A stretch of 64,000 nucleotides of DNA from Lactobacillus sp. ESL0700 (lineage in GTDB: Bacteria; Bacillota; Bacilli; Lactobacillales; Lactobacillaceae), in NCBI RefSeq assembly GCF_029392095.1, contig NZ_CP113930.1, positions 992,001-1,056,000 on the forward strand, read 5' to 3'. Each line of letters opens with the position of its first letter. The stretch's first letter is position 1. Positions 1 through 9,508 of this stretch are shown here, one piece after another. The position numbers and the translations under genes are program-made. The notes beneath the pieces were generated by a model. That model was not told the origin of the DNA. It ran no database searches and worked only from the letters and a program-made list of their open reading frames with translations.

Positions 1-279
1 TAAATAAGCGTTTATTAGATTAATTAAAGCGTGAAACAATAGTATTTAGTGTGCAAATAATTTTATTGTGAAACATTTTGACATTAATTTTAACTTATAA
101 AGAATAAATACTGATATTCATTAATATATATTACCAGTATAGCATCTTTTTGCAATGATTTGTTTAGCTAATATTAAATTTGTTAATATATTGTTATTGT
201 ACGTTATTTTAAGAAAGTCGGTATCATGATACTTATACTTATTGTCAAATAATTGGTATAATAGAGTTCGTATTTTGAG
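1..279. other. AT-rich upstream region without a gene
   Basis: I see no open frame worth calling here. It holds a perfect 12-nt palindrome GTATCATGATAC at 221-232 and, close to the first gene, an extended -10 element TGGTATAAT (254-262) without a good -35. The rest is AT-rich sequence with no hairpin-plus-T-run. Confidence 0.5.
254..262 (+). promoter_or_regulatory. Extended -10 promoter of rqcH
   Basis: TGGTATAAT fits the TGnTATAAT extended -10 pattern. It lies 26 bases before the ribosome binding site region and ATG of the next gene. No clear -35 hexamer is present at 17 bases upstream, which is usual for extended -10 promoters. Confidence 0.5.
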
Positions 280-288
280 GTGATCTTT

Positions 289-1977
289 ATGGCATTTGAC
301 GGCTTATTCATTCATAGCCTATTAAACAGTGTGGCTCCAGCTCTTGTTGGTGGCCGCTTATCAAAAATTTACCAGCCTTTTAACCAGGATTTGATTTTAA
401 CTTTTAGAAAAGAACGCAAAAATCAGCAATTATTGATTTCTGCAAATGCGCAATATCCGCGGTTTTACTTAACCAAACAAGCAATTAGTAATCCGGATAA
501 GGCGCCTACTTTTGTAATGGTTCTACGAAAATATCTTGAAGGCTCGGTTTTACAGTCTATTAATCAGGTTGGAGTTGACCGGATTATTAACTTTTGTTTC
601 AGTAATCGTAATGAGCTTGGCGATCAGGTACAACTTGTTTTATCAGTTGAATTGATGGGTCGCCACAGTAATGTGATTTTATATGACCAAACAAGCGGTC
701 ATATAATTGATCTATTAAAGCGAATTAATCCTGATGAAAACCGGGCACGAATTCTACTACCTAAGGCAAAATATGAATTGCCGCCCCTTAATCCGGGTTT
801 AAATGGCTTTGAGTTAACGGAGAATGACTTTAATCAGGAAATTGCTGGCTGCGAGCCAGCGGCTTTTGCTAAAAAAGTTGGCGGCTTAGACCGTGATGAT
901 CGAGATGAATTAACCGGCTATTTGGAAGATGATAATACTTACTCAACTTTCACAATTTTTATGCAGCAATTTAATAAGTCTGGCGCGTTTGTTTTAAAAA
1001 CACCTAATAACAAGCGAAAAATCTTCCCTTACCTCCCCTATCACCTAGATTTAGTCCAAGAGAGCACAGATCCAGATTTAAACCATGCTCTTGATGAATT
1101 TTATCAATATCAGGCTAATCGTGATTGGGTTAAGCAAAAGGCAAGTCAAGTTGAGCGCATTGTTAAAAATGAGCAAAAAAAGTTAAGTAAAAAAATTGTC
1201 AAACTTAATAAGCAGCTTAATCAAGCAGAAAATTCCGAAGGGTATCGCATTCGGGGTGAAATTTTAAATGCAAATTTGAGGCAAGTTAAACCTGGGATGA
1301 CCAAGATTTCTTTGCCGAATTATTATGATAATAATCAACCAATTGAGATTAAACTTGATGCTGCATTGTCTCCAGCGCGCAATGGTCAAAAATATTTTAC
1401 CCGTTATAAAAAGCTGCGAGATTCGATTAAGCACGTTAAGCAGCAAATTGATATAGCACAGAGTAATTTAACTTACTTTGATTCCATTCAAACTGCGATT
1501 GATAACGCTGAGCCACAAGATATTGACCAAATTACTGATGAATTAATCAGCCAAGGTTATATTCGCCGCCCGCAGAAGCAAAAACGCCGGAAAAAAATTA
1601 CGGAACATAATTTAAACAAGTTTAAGCTTACCTCTGGTAAAACAGTGCTGGTTGGTAAAAATAATTACCAAAATGACTGGTTAACGCTTAAAAAGGCAAA
1701 CAAAACTGATTTTTGGTTCCATGTTAAGAATATCCCCGGCTCACATGTTATTTTGCAAGATGACCAGCCTACCGATGAAGATATTGCGGAAGCTGCTGAA
1801 ATTGCGGCCTACTTTTCTAAAGCTAAAGATTCAGCGCATGTGCAAGTTGATTATGTTCAAGATAAGCGTGTTAAGAAGCCAAACGGTGCTAAACCTGGAT
1901 TTGTTATTTATACCGGACAGAACTCGATTGAAGTTACTCCAGAAAAAGATCGTGTTTTAAGTAAACGAATAGATTAA
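289..1977 (+). CDS. rqcH: RqcH / FbpA, NFACT-family ribosome quality control protein
   Basis: A 562-residue NFACT protein. In Firmicutes, RqcH binds stalled 50S-peptidyl-tRNA complexes and, with RqcP, adds C-terminal alanine tails that mark the peptide for degradation; older annotations call it fibronectin-binding protein A. Visible features are the N-terminal NFACT-N start (MAFDGLFIHSLL), the Asp97-Arg98 pair (GVDRII) that is functionally critical in B. subtilis RqcH, a lysine-rich coiled coil in the middle (around residues 285-330) and the NFACT-R domain with DFWFHVKNIPGSHVIL near the C-terminus. I chose the ATG at 289 because GAGGTGAT at 277-284 is a well-spaced ribosome binding site; an in-frame GTG at 280 lies inside that site. 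The gene stands alone and ends at a terminator shared with the convergent carAB operon. Confidence 0.93.
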   Translation: MAFDGLFIHSLLNSVAPALVGGRLSKIYQPFNQDLILTFRKERKNQQLLISANAQYPRFYLTKQAISNPDKAPTFVMVLRKYLEGSVLQSINQVGVDRIINFCFSNRNELGDQVQLVLSVELMGRHSNVILYDQTSGHIIDLLKRINPDENRARILLPKAKYELPPLNPGLNGFELTENDFNQEIAGCEPAAFAKKVGGLDRDDRDELTGYLEDDNTYSTFTIFMQQFNKSGAFVLKTPNNKRKIFPYLPYHLDLVQESTDPDLNHALDEFYQYQANRDWVKQKASQVERIVKNEQKKLSKKIVKLNKQLNQAENSEGYRIRGEILNANLRQVKPGMTKISLPNYYDNNQPIEIKLDAALSPARNGQKYFTRYKKLRDSIKHVKQQIDIAQSNLTYFDSIQTAIDNAEPQDIDQITDELISQGYIRRPQKQKRRKKITEHNLNKFKLTSGKTVLVGKNNYQNDWLTLKKANKTDFWFHVKNIPGSHVILQDDQPTDEDIAEAAEIAAYFSKAKDSAHVQVDYVQDKRVKKPNGAKPGFVIYTGQNSIEVTPEKDRVLSKRID

Positions 1978-1980
1978 AAA

Positions 1981-2010
1981 AACCGAGAATGCATTGCATT
2001 CTCGGTTTTG
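1981..2010. terminator. Bidirectional terminator between rqcH and carB
   Basis: ACCGAGAATGC / GCATTCTCGGT forms an 11-bp stem with a 3-nt loop. It is flanked by A-run and T-run sequence on both sides, so it can end rqcH on the plus strand and the carB operon on the minus strand. Confidence 0.9.
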
Positions 2011-2028
2011 CGTTAGCAAATTAAATTT

Positions 2029-5000
2029 CTAAATTGGTTGCGTGGTTAGTGATAATGATTCTAAGACCTGCAAGATTAGTTCCGTAGTTTCAATACTAGA
2101 TAAAACAGGAATATGTGTGTTTAAAGCTTCATCTCTGATCCTTATTGCGTCACCACTTGCTGTATCTGAAAGGTTAGTAATATTAACCACCATCACAATT
2201 TTATGCTGGTGAATTTTTTCCAATAAGTTATTCGGATCCGAATGAACTTTGCTTACCACACCAGTTGTAATCCCGGCTTCAGCGAAAGAATTGGCAGTAC
2301 CTTCGGTCGCCACAATCTTAAAACCTAACCGGTTAAAGCGTTGTGCCAACTCCGTCATTTTTTTCTTGTCCTCATCACGAACAGAAATAAAGAGAGTACC
2401 AAAGCTTGGAATATGCAGGCCGCTGGCTTCATAACCCTTATAGAGAGCTTTAGCCAGTTCCGTATCGCGGCCCATTACCGAGCCAGATGACTTCATTTTG
2501 GAATCAAAGGTATTGCCACTATTGTAATCAACGTATGAGAAGACTGGCATCTTAACATGAATAAAGTTATTTGAATGCCAGAGGCCCTTTTTACAGTCTA
2601 AGTCAGCCAAATTCTTTCCCGTTAACACTGCTGTCGCGTATGATGTAATATCTTTGCCTAATGATTGCGATAAAAAGGCAACATTGTGCCCCGCATACGG
2701 CTTAATTTGTAATAGGTAAATACTCTTATCGACAATTAAAAAGTGAAGCGTGAAGATGCCGCGCATCTTTAGCCGCTTAATTAATTCGGTTGCATATTCA
2801 ACTAGCAACTTTTTGCCAGCTTTAGACAAATTTTGTGGTTTAAAGACCGCGATTGAGTCCGAGGCATGTGAACCTGACTGCTCTAAGTGCTCAATAATTC
2901 CCGGAATGGTAACGTCTTTACCATCAGAAATCGCCGTAATCTCATACTTGTTACCTTCAATGAAGTGTGACAAAGTTACTTTTGATAGCTGAGTTTCCAA
3001 AACATACTTCTCTAATGCTGGCTGATCATAAACAACGGCCGACTTTTGCTTAACCCCCTGGTTATTGAAGCCGCCGATCAAAATTGGAAAATCGTGTTCT
3101 TGAATAAACTTTTCTGCTTCCTTAGCGTCAGTAGTCGTCAAAAGCGGATTTTGCTTAAGTGACTTCATTGGCGTTGTCAGCAGCTGCTTAATCTTGTCAA
3201 CGGGATTCTCGCTATGATTACCTAAAACATTTAAACCACATTGAACGAGCTTATCTCCTAGTGCGTTGATTTTTTTACCAGAAAATTGGAGTAAGACATT
3301 TTTGATGTTTTCCTTGCGTGTTACCTGAACAATATTCTCAACCGTGACAGGTTCGAAATAGATGCGATCAGTATATTTATAACTAGTGGCCACGGATTCA
3401 TCATTATTGGAAATTAAGATAGTGGCATAATTATTATTATGTAAAGTTTGTACCGCATGACTAATCATGTAGTCAAACTCGCTGGTAACTGATACTTGTG
3501 ATGGCAACATACCAATGACAAGTATCTTATTGTCGGCTTTAAGTGGCTCGACTTCATCCTGAACGCCAAAAGCACTGTAATAAGCAGAAACATTGGGCCG
3601 ATAAACACCTGATGACCCATCAATCTGCAAATAAGATGGTGTCAAATGGATTTTTTTAAGATGCTTTTGCAAGGCATCAAGACTAATTCCAGTTAAATTG
3701 GCAATTAATTCATCACGAAACCCGCGCTTTTTAGCCTCAAGAAGTAATTCATCACTTGGTTTATCTTCGTTTAATTTCTGTCCGATCTTGACAATGTTTT
3801 GCAATTTTTGAAAGTAAACGGGATGCAGCTGCAACAGCTGTTGTAATTCTTGATAAGAAAATCCTTTAGCAATAGCAGCTAGCAGCTTAATCAGATGCAT
3901 TTCATCGGGATGAAGTAAGTCCTGCTTAATTGCTTCCTTGTCTTTTTCTGTTTCGGCGACAAATAATTGCACGGCCGTATTGAGATTAATTGTTGAAGCA
4001 AGGCCCTTTAAAAATGCCGTTTCAAAATTGCGCCCAATACCAATGGCTTCCCCGCCTGATTGCATTCTTTTACCTAAAGAATAGTAGTTTGCTCCCAATT
4101 GCGTTAGTGACCAGTACGGCATGCGCACAGCGACCTTATCTTGAGTTGGCTCAATTGCGGCGTTTAGCCCCGACATGGGGTCCGTAATCTCGTTAAGGCG
4201 ATAGCCAATCGCGATTTTGCTAACGATATAACCAACACTATAAAGACCAATTCGTTGTGTCCAAATTGCGCTCCTAGTTAATCGTGGTTTAATTGTTAAA
4301 ATTTTGACATCAAACTTAGTTCCCTGATGCTTAACAGCAAAATGAATATTCAAAATACCAACTATTTTTAAGCTAACCGCAATTTTTTGCGCAATCTGTC
4401 TAATGCGTTGCACTTGGTCATTATTCAGAGTCAATGCCGGCATTACCATCGCGGAATCCCCGGCATTAATTGCAACCGGTTCAATCGAATCCGCAAAACT
4501 GGTGAATAGCACATTGCCATCACCATCACGGATAATATTGACGATGACTTCTTCCCATGAAGACAAATCTTCAATTAAGCGGTAGTTGTCACAGGAAAAG
4601 CCTTCGCATTGCCGCTCTTTTTTAACGTAATCAACCAAATCTCGAGTTTTGTGAAAAATAGTCTGCTTATTAGGCAAATAACGCTCTTTTTTGACCAGTA
4701 AGACAGGAAAAGTAACTTTTGTGTCTAATTCATGCGCCAAATTTTCAATGGTAAAATCGGCTAGTTTCCAATTTTGATTGACGATTAGACCGTTTTGCTT
4801 AAGAAAGGCAGTCATTTTCTGTTGAGAATTAATCATCAAGGTTTCTTTATTTAGCGTGAGCAACTTAATGCCCATTTGCTGCAAAATCCCATCGTTGACT
4901 AAATCCATCGTTACTGACAACCCCGTAGTTGAGCCGTACGCAGGAATGATTGCATCGGGTTCTTCCATGCGAATAATTCGCTTTAAAAAGTCCAAGGTCA

Positions 5001-5205
5001 TGGGTTCAAGATAAACGGTTACTCCCGGCCTTTTATCAGTTGAAATTGTTGCTGGGTTAGGATTTACAAGGACCACATGAATGTCTTCTTCTAAAAGCGC
5101 TCTGATTGCATCAGAGGTCAGTAAGTCGGTTTCTGCAACACTACCTACCAGTGTTGGTCCTGATCCGAAGATTAAAATCTTATCTAAATCGTTTTCTAAA
5201 GGCAT
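2029..5205 (-). CDS. carB: Degenerate carbamoyl-phosphate synthase large chain (CarB-like, probably inactive)
   Basis: 1058 residues, full CarB length and domain order: two ATP-grasp halves and a C-terminal MGS-like allosteric domain (GTLFISVRDEDKKK onward). The family makes carbamoyl phosphate from bicarbonate, ammonia and two ATP. Here the catalytic positions are changed in both halves. In the first half, the metal-ligand motif (normally Q then ExNPR) reads H288, T304 and K306 before Pro-Arg, and the Arg and glycine-rich loop that normally follow IIRP are replaced by VLLVKKERYLPN. In the second half, the ligands become HF and QIKPY, and the loop after FPILIGG has no glycine run. The allosteric domain is well conserved. 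The frame is intact, so this is not simple decay. Last gene of fhs-lspA-rluD-carA-carB, 3 nt after carA. I infer a non-catalytic or regulatory role; the name follows homology only. Confidence 0.85.
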   Translation of the reverse strand: MPLENDLDKILIFGSGPTLVGSVAETDLLTSDAIRALLEEDIHVVLVNPNPATISTDKRPGVTVYLEPMTLDFLKRIIRMEEPDAIIPAYGSTTGLSVTMDLVNDGILQQMGIKLLTLNKETLMINSQQKMTAFLKQNGLIVNQNWKLADFTIENLAHELDTKVTFPVLLVKKERYLPNKQTIFHKTRDLVDYVKKERQCEGFSCDNYRLIEDLSSWEEVIVNIIRDGDGNVLFTSFADSIEPVAINAGDSAMVMPALTLNNDQVQRIRQIAQKIAVSLKIVGILNIHFAVKHQGTKFDVKILTIKPRLTRSAIWTQRIGLYSVGYIVSKIAIGYRLNEITDPMSGLNAAIEPTQDKVAVRMPYWSLTQLGANYYSLGKRMQSGGEAIGIGRNFETAFLKGLASTINLNTAVQLFVAETEKDKEAIKQDLLHPDEMHLIKLLAAIAKGFSYQELQQLLQLHPVYFQKLQNIVKIGQKLNEDKPSDELLLEAKKRGFRDELIANLTGISLDALQKHLKKIHLTPSYLQIDGSSGVYRPNVSAYYSAFGVQDEVEPLKADNKILVIGMLPSQVSVTSEFDYMISHAVQTLHNNNYATILISNNDESVATSYKYTDRIYFEPVTVENIVQVTRKENIKNVLLQFSGKKINALGDKLVQCGLNVLGNHSENPVDKIKQLLTTPMKSLKQNPLLTTTDAKEAEKFIQEHDFPILIGGFNNQGVKQKSAVVYDQPALEKYVLETQLSKVTLSHFIEGNKYEITAISDGKDVTIPGIIEHLEQSGSHASDSIAVFKPQNLSKAGKKLLVEYATELIKRLKMRGIFTLHFLIVDKSIYLLQIKPYAGHNVAFLSQSLGKDITSYATAVLTGKNLADLDCKKGLWHSNNFIHVKMPVFSYVDYNSGNTFDSKMKSSGSVMGRDTELAKALYKGYEASGLHIPSFGTLFISVRDEDKKKMTELAQRFNRLGFKIVATEGTANSFAEAGITTGVVSKVHSDPNNLLEKIHQHKIVMVVNITNLSDTASGDAIRIRDEALNTHIPVLSSIETTELILQVLESLSLTTQPI

Positions 5206-5208
5206 ACT

Positions 5209-6264
5209 CTACCCCATCATCTTTACAAAATCATCAAAAATAGATAATGCATCAAGACTTCCTGGTGCACCTTCAGCGTTGAAAGCTGTACCGATTATCT
5301 TTTTCTGCGTATTACAAAAGCCCGCCAGTAAATAACTGTGCAGGTCAAAGTATTCCTGTTCCATTTCCATTTGGACGCTATCAGCTAAGACCAATTGGGA
5401 GATGTTCATTGCTGTTTGCCAAATATGGTTACAATTTTGTTCAATTACCGGATAATTAGTGCCATTAAATTCCTCAGGTAAGTCAACTAATTCAAACTTC
5501 AGGTAGTCACTGAGGGCCAAAAACCCTAGACCGATGCCCCAAATAGGATACTTTCCACAAAAATGAGTAAACATTGGCTCTAAAGTAGCTTTGACTTCAG
5601 CGGCTTTACCTGGTCCTCCCGAGATAATAATGCCATCCGGTCGTAAATTCTTGATGTCGGTTACAGAAGCATCGAGCGGCAAGACTGTGGCGTTGATTTT
5701 TCTTAATGATAGTTCGCGCAGCATTGAGTGTTTGAGCCCGAGGTCTAAGACAGCAACGGTTTTGCCTACATTTGGTGCTGCATAAGCGTTTTTGGTTGAA
5801 ACCGCAGCCGATTTGTTTTTAGGCAAGACAAGTGCCTTGATTTGGTCAAAAGCATGTTCATCACTTGCGTCCATAATTGACGCCTTGATGGTCTTTTCTG
5901 CAATCAATAAGTGCACCAGCGCCCGCGTATCAACGCCATATAATGCCGGGATTTTCTTTTCTTTTAGAAAAGAATTTAAATCTTGAAAATTTTCGCTATC
6001 GGAGATATTTCGGGCAACATCGTTGGCAATAATTCCCTTGACAGTTGGGTTAATGCTTTCGTAATCAATGGCATTAATTCCGTTGCCCCCAATCATTGGC
6101 GCGGTAAAAACAAGTATTTTACCAGCATTGGTTGGATCGGTTAAAGCTTCTTGATAGCCATAATTGCCGGTTTGAATTGCCAATTCACCCGTTGAAATAA
6201 TTGAGGCACCAAAGCCCTCACCTTCAAATGAACTGCCATCCTCAAGAATTAAATATCGTTTCAT
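5209..6264 (-). CDS. carA: Degenerate carbamoyl-phosphate synthase small chain (CarA-like, no catalytic Cys)
   Basis: 351 residues with the CarA N-terminal domain (MKRYLILEDGSSFEGEGFG) and a class I glutamine amidotransferase domain. CarA normally hydrolyses glutamine and passes ammonia to CarB. The nucleophile motif GxCxGH reads GIGLGF, so the cysteine is Gly245 (codon GGT at 5530-5532). The catalytic His of the HPE motif is Asn329; the Glu is kept (E331). The QNHGFAV-type motif before it is also gone. Glutaminase activity is therefore not expected. It is followed by carB 3 nt downstream and preceded by the rluD-like gene 4 nt upstream. That position matches the B. subtilis lspA-ylyB-pyr operon order, with pyrR, pyrP, pyrB and pyrC missing. 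Co-degeneration with carB suggests the pair evolved together. Confidence 0.85.
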   Translation of the reverse strand: MKRYLILEDGSSFEGEGFGASIISTGELAIQTGNYGYQEALTDPTNAGKILVFTAPMIGGNGINAIDYESINPTVKGIIANDVARNISDSENFQDLNSFLKEKKIPALYGVDTRALVHLLIAEKTIKASIMDASDEHAFDQIKALVLPKNKSAAVSTKNAYAAPNVGKTVAVLDLGLKHSMLRELSLRKINATVLPLDASVTDIKNLRPDGIIISGGPGKAAEVKATLEPMFTHFCGKYPIWGIGLGFLALSDYLKFELVDLPEEFNGTNYPVIEQNCNHIWQTAMNISQLVLADSVQMEMEQEYFDLHSYLLAGFCNTQKKIIGTAFNAEGAPGSLDALSIFDDFVKMMG

Positions 6265-6268
6265 GTAA

Positions 6269-7177
6269 TCACTTAGTTTCTCTTAATTCAGCTAGCCGCT
6301 GCAAAAAGATTTGCGGTGGCTCTATCTGAAACTCAAGCCACTTGCCACTAGATGGTTGTGAAAAGCCTAAAACTTGAGCATGTAAAAATTGCCCATGACC
6401 TTGTAAGGTATGATGCGGTCCGTATAAGGGGTCGCCTGCAACGGGATGGCCAATATAGGATAGATGAACACGGATTTGGTGCGTCCGACCGGTCTCTAAT
6501 TGACAACGAATTAAACTGTAATCTTTAAATTGTTCAAGCACTGTAAAATGCGTGACAGCATCTTTGCCATTTTCAACAACAGCCATCTTTTTGCGATTGT
6601 AATGATTACGGCCAATTGGTGCATCAATAACACCACTATTTTCGCTAAAATTACCGTGAACAATTGCTAAATACTGCCTTTTATTAGTCTTATGGGCTAA
6701 TTGGTCTTCTAAGCTCTCACGCGCATGAGCGTTTTTGGCAATCATTAATAAGCCTGATGTATCCTTGTCAATGCGGTGGACAATCCCTGGGCGAAAGCCT
6801 TCAGGACTGGCAGCTAAATCTTTTGTATGGTATAACAGCGCATTAACTAAGGTATGATCAGGATGTCCTGCTGCTGGATGGACAACCATTCCTTGCGGTT
6901 TATTAACGACAATGACATCTTCATCTTCATAAACAATATCCAGCGGGATATTTTCTGAAGTGACTGCTAACGGCTTTAGAGCCGGAACTGTTACCTCGAT
7001 TTGATCACCAGGCTGCACCTTGTATGAAACTTTCTCGAGCTTTTGGTTGACCAATATTTGTTTATCTTGAATCAATTCTTTGATACGAGTACGCGATAAG
7101 GTCGCAATTTTGGCAGCAATAAACTTGTCGAGCCGTCCTTGTTCAGTCTTAACTTCAAGCTGATAGTTTTCAGTCAT
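6269..7177 (-). CDS. RluA/RluD-family 23S rRNA pseudouridine synthase
   Basis: 302 residues. An N-terminal S4 RNA-binding domain (residues about 13-75, RLDKFIAAKIATLSRTRIKELI) is followed by the RluA-type catalytic domain with the family signature HRIDKDTSGLLMIAKN, whose Asp is the catalytic nucleophile, and the later RTHQIRVHLSYIGHPVAGDPLYG block. It isomerises uridines in 23S rRNA. The gene overlaps lspA by 8 nt, the ylyB position of Bacillus, and reads into the carAB-like pair. The exact target uridine cannot be read from sequence. Confidence 0.92.
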   Translation of the reverse strand: MTENYQLEVKTEQGRLDKFIAAKIATLSRTRIKELIQDKQILVNQKLEKVSYKVQPGDQIEVTVPALKPLAVTSENIPLDIVYEDEDVIVVNKPQGMVVHPAAGHPDHTLVNALLYHTKDLAASPEGFRPGIVHRIDKDTSGLLMIAKNAHARESLEDQLAHKTNKRQYLAIVHGNFSENSGVIDAPIGRNHYNRKKMAVVENGKDAVTHFTVLEQFKDYSLIRCQLETGRTHQIRVHLSYIGHPVAGDPLYGPHHTLQGHGQFLHAQVLGFSQPSSGKWLEFQIEPPQIFLQRLAELRETK

Positions 7178-7634
7178 TCACGTTACCACTTTCATCAAAA
7201 AACACCAGATAAATAAACACCAGAATAATGCCAACAGTGATTGCGGAATCGGCAATATTAAAGATATTAAAATGCATAAAATCTAATTGCAGCATGTCAA
7301 CTACGTATTTGAGGTGAATGCGGTCAACTAAATTACCGATAATGCCCCCTAAAACAAGGGCTAATCCCCAATCAAATAACATGTTCTTGTATTTGGGCTT
7401 AAATAGATAAAACAGGCAAACACCAATTGCAAAAACGCTAATCAGGTAGAAGAGCCACATTTGCCCAGTCAGAATATTCCAAGCAGCACCGTTATTTTGG
7501 ACATAAGTAAATGACAAAATGTGCGGCACAACTTGATGAACTTCTCCTAGCGCATAATTATTGCTGATAAAAGACTTAAGTCCTTGGTCTGCAAGGACAA
7601 CCACTAAAGAAATAATTAAATATAAAAATTGCAT
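7170..7634 (-). CDS. lspA: Lipoprotein signal peptidase II
   Basis: 154 residues with four predicted membrane helices. LspA is the aspartic protease that cleaves the signal peptide of diacylglyceryl-modified prolipoproteins at the outer face of the membrane. Both catalytic aspartates are visible, in GNLVDRI and FNIADSAI, and the conserved VQNNGAAW loop is present. It starts 9 nt after fhs and overlaps the rluD-like gene by 8 nt, so translation is probably coupled; no strong ribosome binding site precedes it. Confidence 0.95.
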   Translation of the reverse strand: MQFLYLIISLVVVLADQGLKSFISNNYALGEVHQVVPHILSFTYVQNNGAAWNILTGQMWLFYLISVFAIGVCLFYLFKPKYKNMLFDWGLALVLGGIIGNLVDRIHLKYVVDMLQLDFMHFNIFNIADSAITVGIILVFIYLVFFDESGNVND

Positions 7635-7643
7635 AAATAAGTT

Positions 7644-9320
7644 TTAGAATAAACCGCTGATTTTACCATTATTGTCGACATCAATATCAAGTGCTGCTGG
7701 ATGCTTAGGTAATCCCGGCATATCTAAAACATGACCGGTAGTAATTACGATAAAGCCAGCACCGTTTCTTAAGCTTGCACCCTTAACGTGCAAAGCAAAA
7801 TCAGTTGGTGCCCCCAGTAATTTTGCGTTATCAGTAAATGAATATTGCGTTTTGGCAATGATAACGGGTAGTTTATCTTTTCCAATCTTTTCTAATTCTT
7901 GAATATCACGCTCAGCCTTTTCGCTGTACTCAACGCTTGTTGCGTGATAAATATTTTTGGCAACTTTAGCAATTTTGGTTTTGACGTCATCCATTGCTTG
8001 ATAAGTTGGTGTCAAGTTGGATTTACCAGAATTAGCTAAGTCAACGACAGCTTGAGCAGCCTCAATACCGCCCTTTGAGCCTTGCTCATGATAGTCAACA
8101 ACCTTTGCGTCAATTCCCTGCTCGTTAACTAACTGTGTCAGCAAATCGAGTTCTGCTTGTGTGTCGGTTGCAAAACGATTAATCAGGACGATTACAGGAA
8201 CATCATAATTACGCATATTATTCATATGGCGCTCTAAATTCTTAAAGCCGCTGCGTAAAGCAGAGAGATTTTCCTGATCTAGATTATCGGTTGAACCTTC
8301 AGCCTGATATTTTAATGCTCGCACCGTTGCAACAACAACACTAGCGTCAGGCTTTTTATCAAGTTTAGTAGATACAAAATCCATAAACTTTTGGCCGCCA
8401 AGATCGCTACCAAAACCAGCTTCTGTTAAAGTGTAATCACTTAAATGAAGAGCAAGGTTAGTTGCAATAACAGAGTTAGCACCGTGAGCAATGTTAGCAA
8501 ATGGCCCACCGTGCACTAATGCAGGTGTGTGTTCAATTGTTTGTACTAAATTTGGCTTTAGTGCATTAGAAAGAAGTGCAGCAATTGCCCCTTGAAAGCC
8601 AAGTTGTTTAACATAAACTGGTTCATTAGCAGTTGTATAACCAACCAACATAGCACCAATTCGTTTTTTCAAGTCGTTAATGTCTGTTGCTAAGCACAAA
8701 ATTGCCATTAGTTCGTTAGCAACGGTAATTGCAAAGCTTGACTTATGTTCAATCCCATTGAATTTAGAACCTTGGCCAACTGTTACTTGACGTAAGCTAC
8801 GGTCATTAACATCAATTCCGCGTTTCAAGACAATTTTGTCAGGGTCAAGATCAAGGTCATTTTGCTGGTAAATATAATTGTCAACAAGTGCCGCTAAAGT
8901 ATCGATTGCGGCAGTTAACGCGTGCATATCACCTGTAAAGTGCAGGTTAATATCTTCCATTGGAATAATCTGGGCTTGACCACCACCAGTGGCACCACCT
9001 TTAAGACCAAAAACAGGTCCCATTGACGGCTCACGCAATGCAATTACAGTTTTTTGATGTAATTGGTTGTTAATTGCGTCACCAAGTCCAATTGTCATTG
9101 TTGACTTGCCTTCACCAGCTGGTGTTGGTGAAATTGAGGTTACTAAAATCAGCTTACCTAAGTGTTCGTTAGCTTGAACTCTCTTAATTGCTTGCCAATT
9201 AATCTTGGCCTTGTCATAGCCATAAGGCTCAAGGTCAGCCTTAGTTAAGCCTACCTTAGCTGCGATTTCATTAATTGGTAAAATTTGTGCTTCTTGTGCA
9301 ATTTGAATATCTGTTTTCAA
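7644..9320 (-). CDS. fhs: Formate--tetrahydrofolate ligase
   Basis: 558 residues, the normal length. Fhs joins formate to tetrahydrofolate with ATP, giving 10-formyl-THF for purine synthesis and initiator tRNA formylation. The P-loop-like [35 protein letters not shown] and the C-terminal GxGFI type core ([20 protein letters not shown]) are intact. It is the first gene of a five-gene minus-strand operon that continues through lspA, the rluD-like gene and the carAB-like pair. Transcription likely starts from a TATAAT box at 9419-9424, leaving a leader of roughly 90 nt. Confidence 0.97.
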   Translation of the reverse strand: MKTDIQIAQEAQILPINEIAAKVGLTKADLEPYGYDKAKINWQAIKRVQANEHLGKLILVTSISPTPAGEGKSTMTIGLGDAINNQLHQKTVIALREPSMGPVFGLKGGATGGGQAQIIPMEDINLHFTGDMHALTAAIDTLAALVDNYIYQQNDLDLDPDKIVLKRGIDVNDRSLRQVTVGQGSKFNGIEHKSSFAITVANELMAILCLATDINDLKKRIGAMLVGYTTANEPVYVKQLGFQGAIAALLSNALKPNLVQTIEHTPALVHGGPFANIAHGANSVIATNLALHLSDYTLTEAGFGSDLGGQKFMDFVSTKLDKKPDASVVVATVRALKYQAEGSTDNLDQENLSALRSGFKNLERHMNNMRNYDVPVIVLINRFATDTQAELDLLTQLVNEQGIDAKVVDYHEQGSKGGIEAAQAVVDLANSGKSNLTPTYQAMDDVKTKIAKVAKNIYHATSVEYSEKAERDIQELEKIGKDKLPVIIAKTQYSFTDNAKLLGAPTDFALHVKGASLRNGAGFIVITTGHVLDMPGLPKHPAALDIDVDNNGKISGLF

Positions 9321-9418
9321 TTAGCATTCTTCTTTCTGTCTTTAAATTAAGTTGTCATTTTGTCTTCTTGCCTTTTCATATTAGAATTTAGGTCCCACCT
9401 TTGTTAAAATCAACTTCT

Positions 9419-9424
9419 ATTATA
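9419..9424 (-). promoter_or_regulatory. Promoter -10 box of the fhs operon
   Basis: On the minus strand the sequence reads TTTGCTATAATAG, a perfect TATAAT. The -35 region is weak (AAGAAA at 17-bp spacing). The leader between here and the fhs start is about 90 nt and shows no riboswitch or hairpin that I can recognise. Confidence 0.5.
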
Positions 9425-9471
9425 GCAAATTTTAAAAATATTTTCTTATTTACAGGCTAATCGCAGTCACA

Positions 9472-9507
9472 AAAAAGCAGCCAACATTTTTAGTTGACTG
9501 CTTTTAA
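9472..9507 (-). terminator. Terminator after the small membrane protein gene
   Basis: An inverted repeat pairs AAAGCAG-CAAC with GTTG-CTGCTTT (single bulges), with a loop of about six bases and a T-run on the minus strand. It sits directly behind the stop of the 111-residue membrane protein gene and separates it from the fhs promoter. Confidence 0.8.
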
Positions 9508-9508
9508 T

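Noticed and set aside
9385..9402. A T-box-like GGTGGGACC string in the fhs leader
   Set aside because: It lies only about 20 nt from the presumed transcription start, with no stem I or terminator, so it cannot be a T-box riboswitch.
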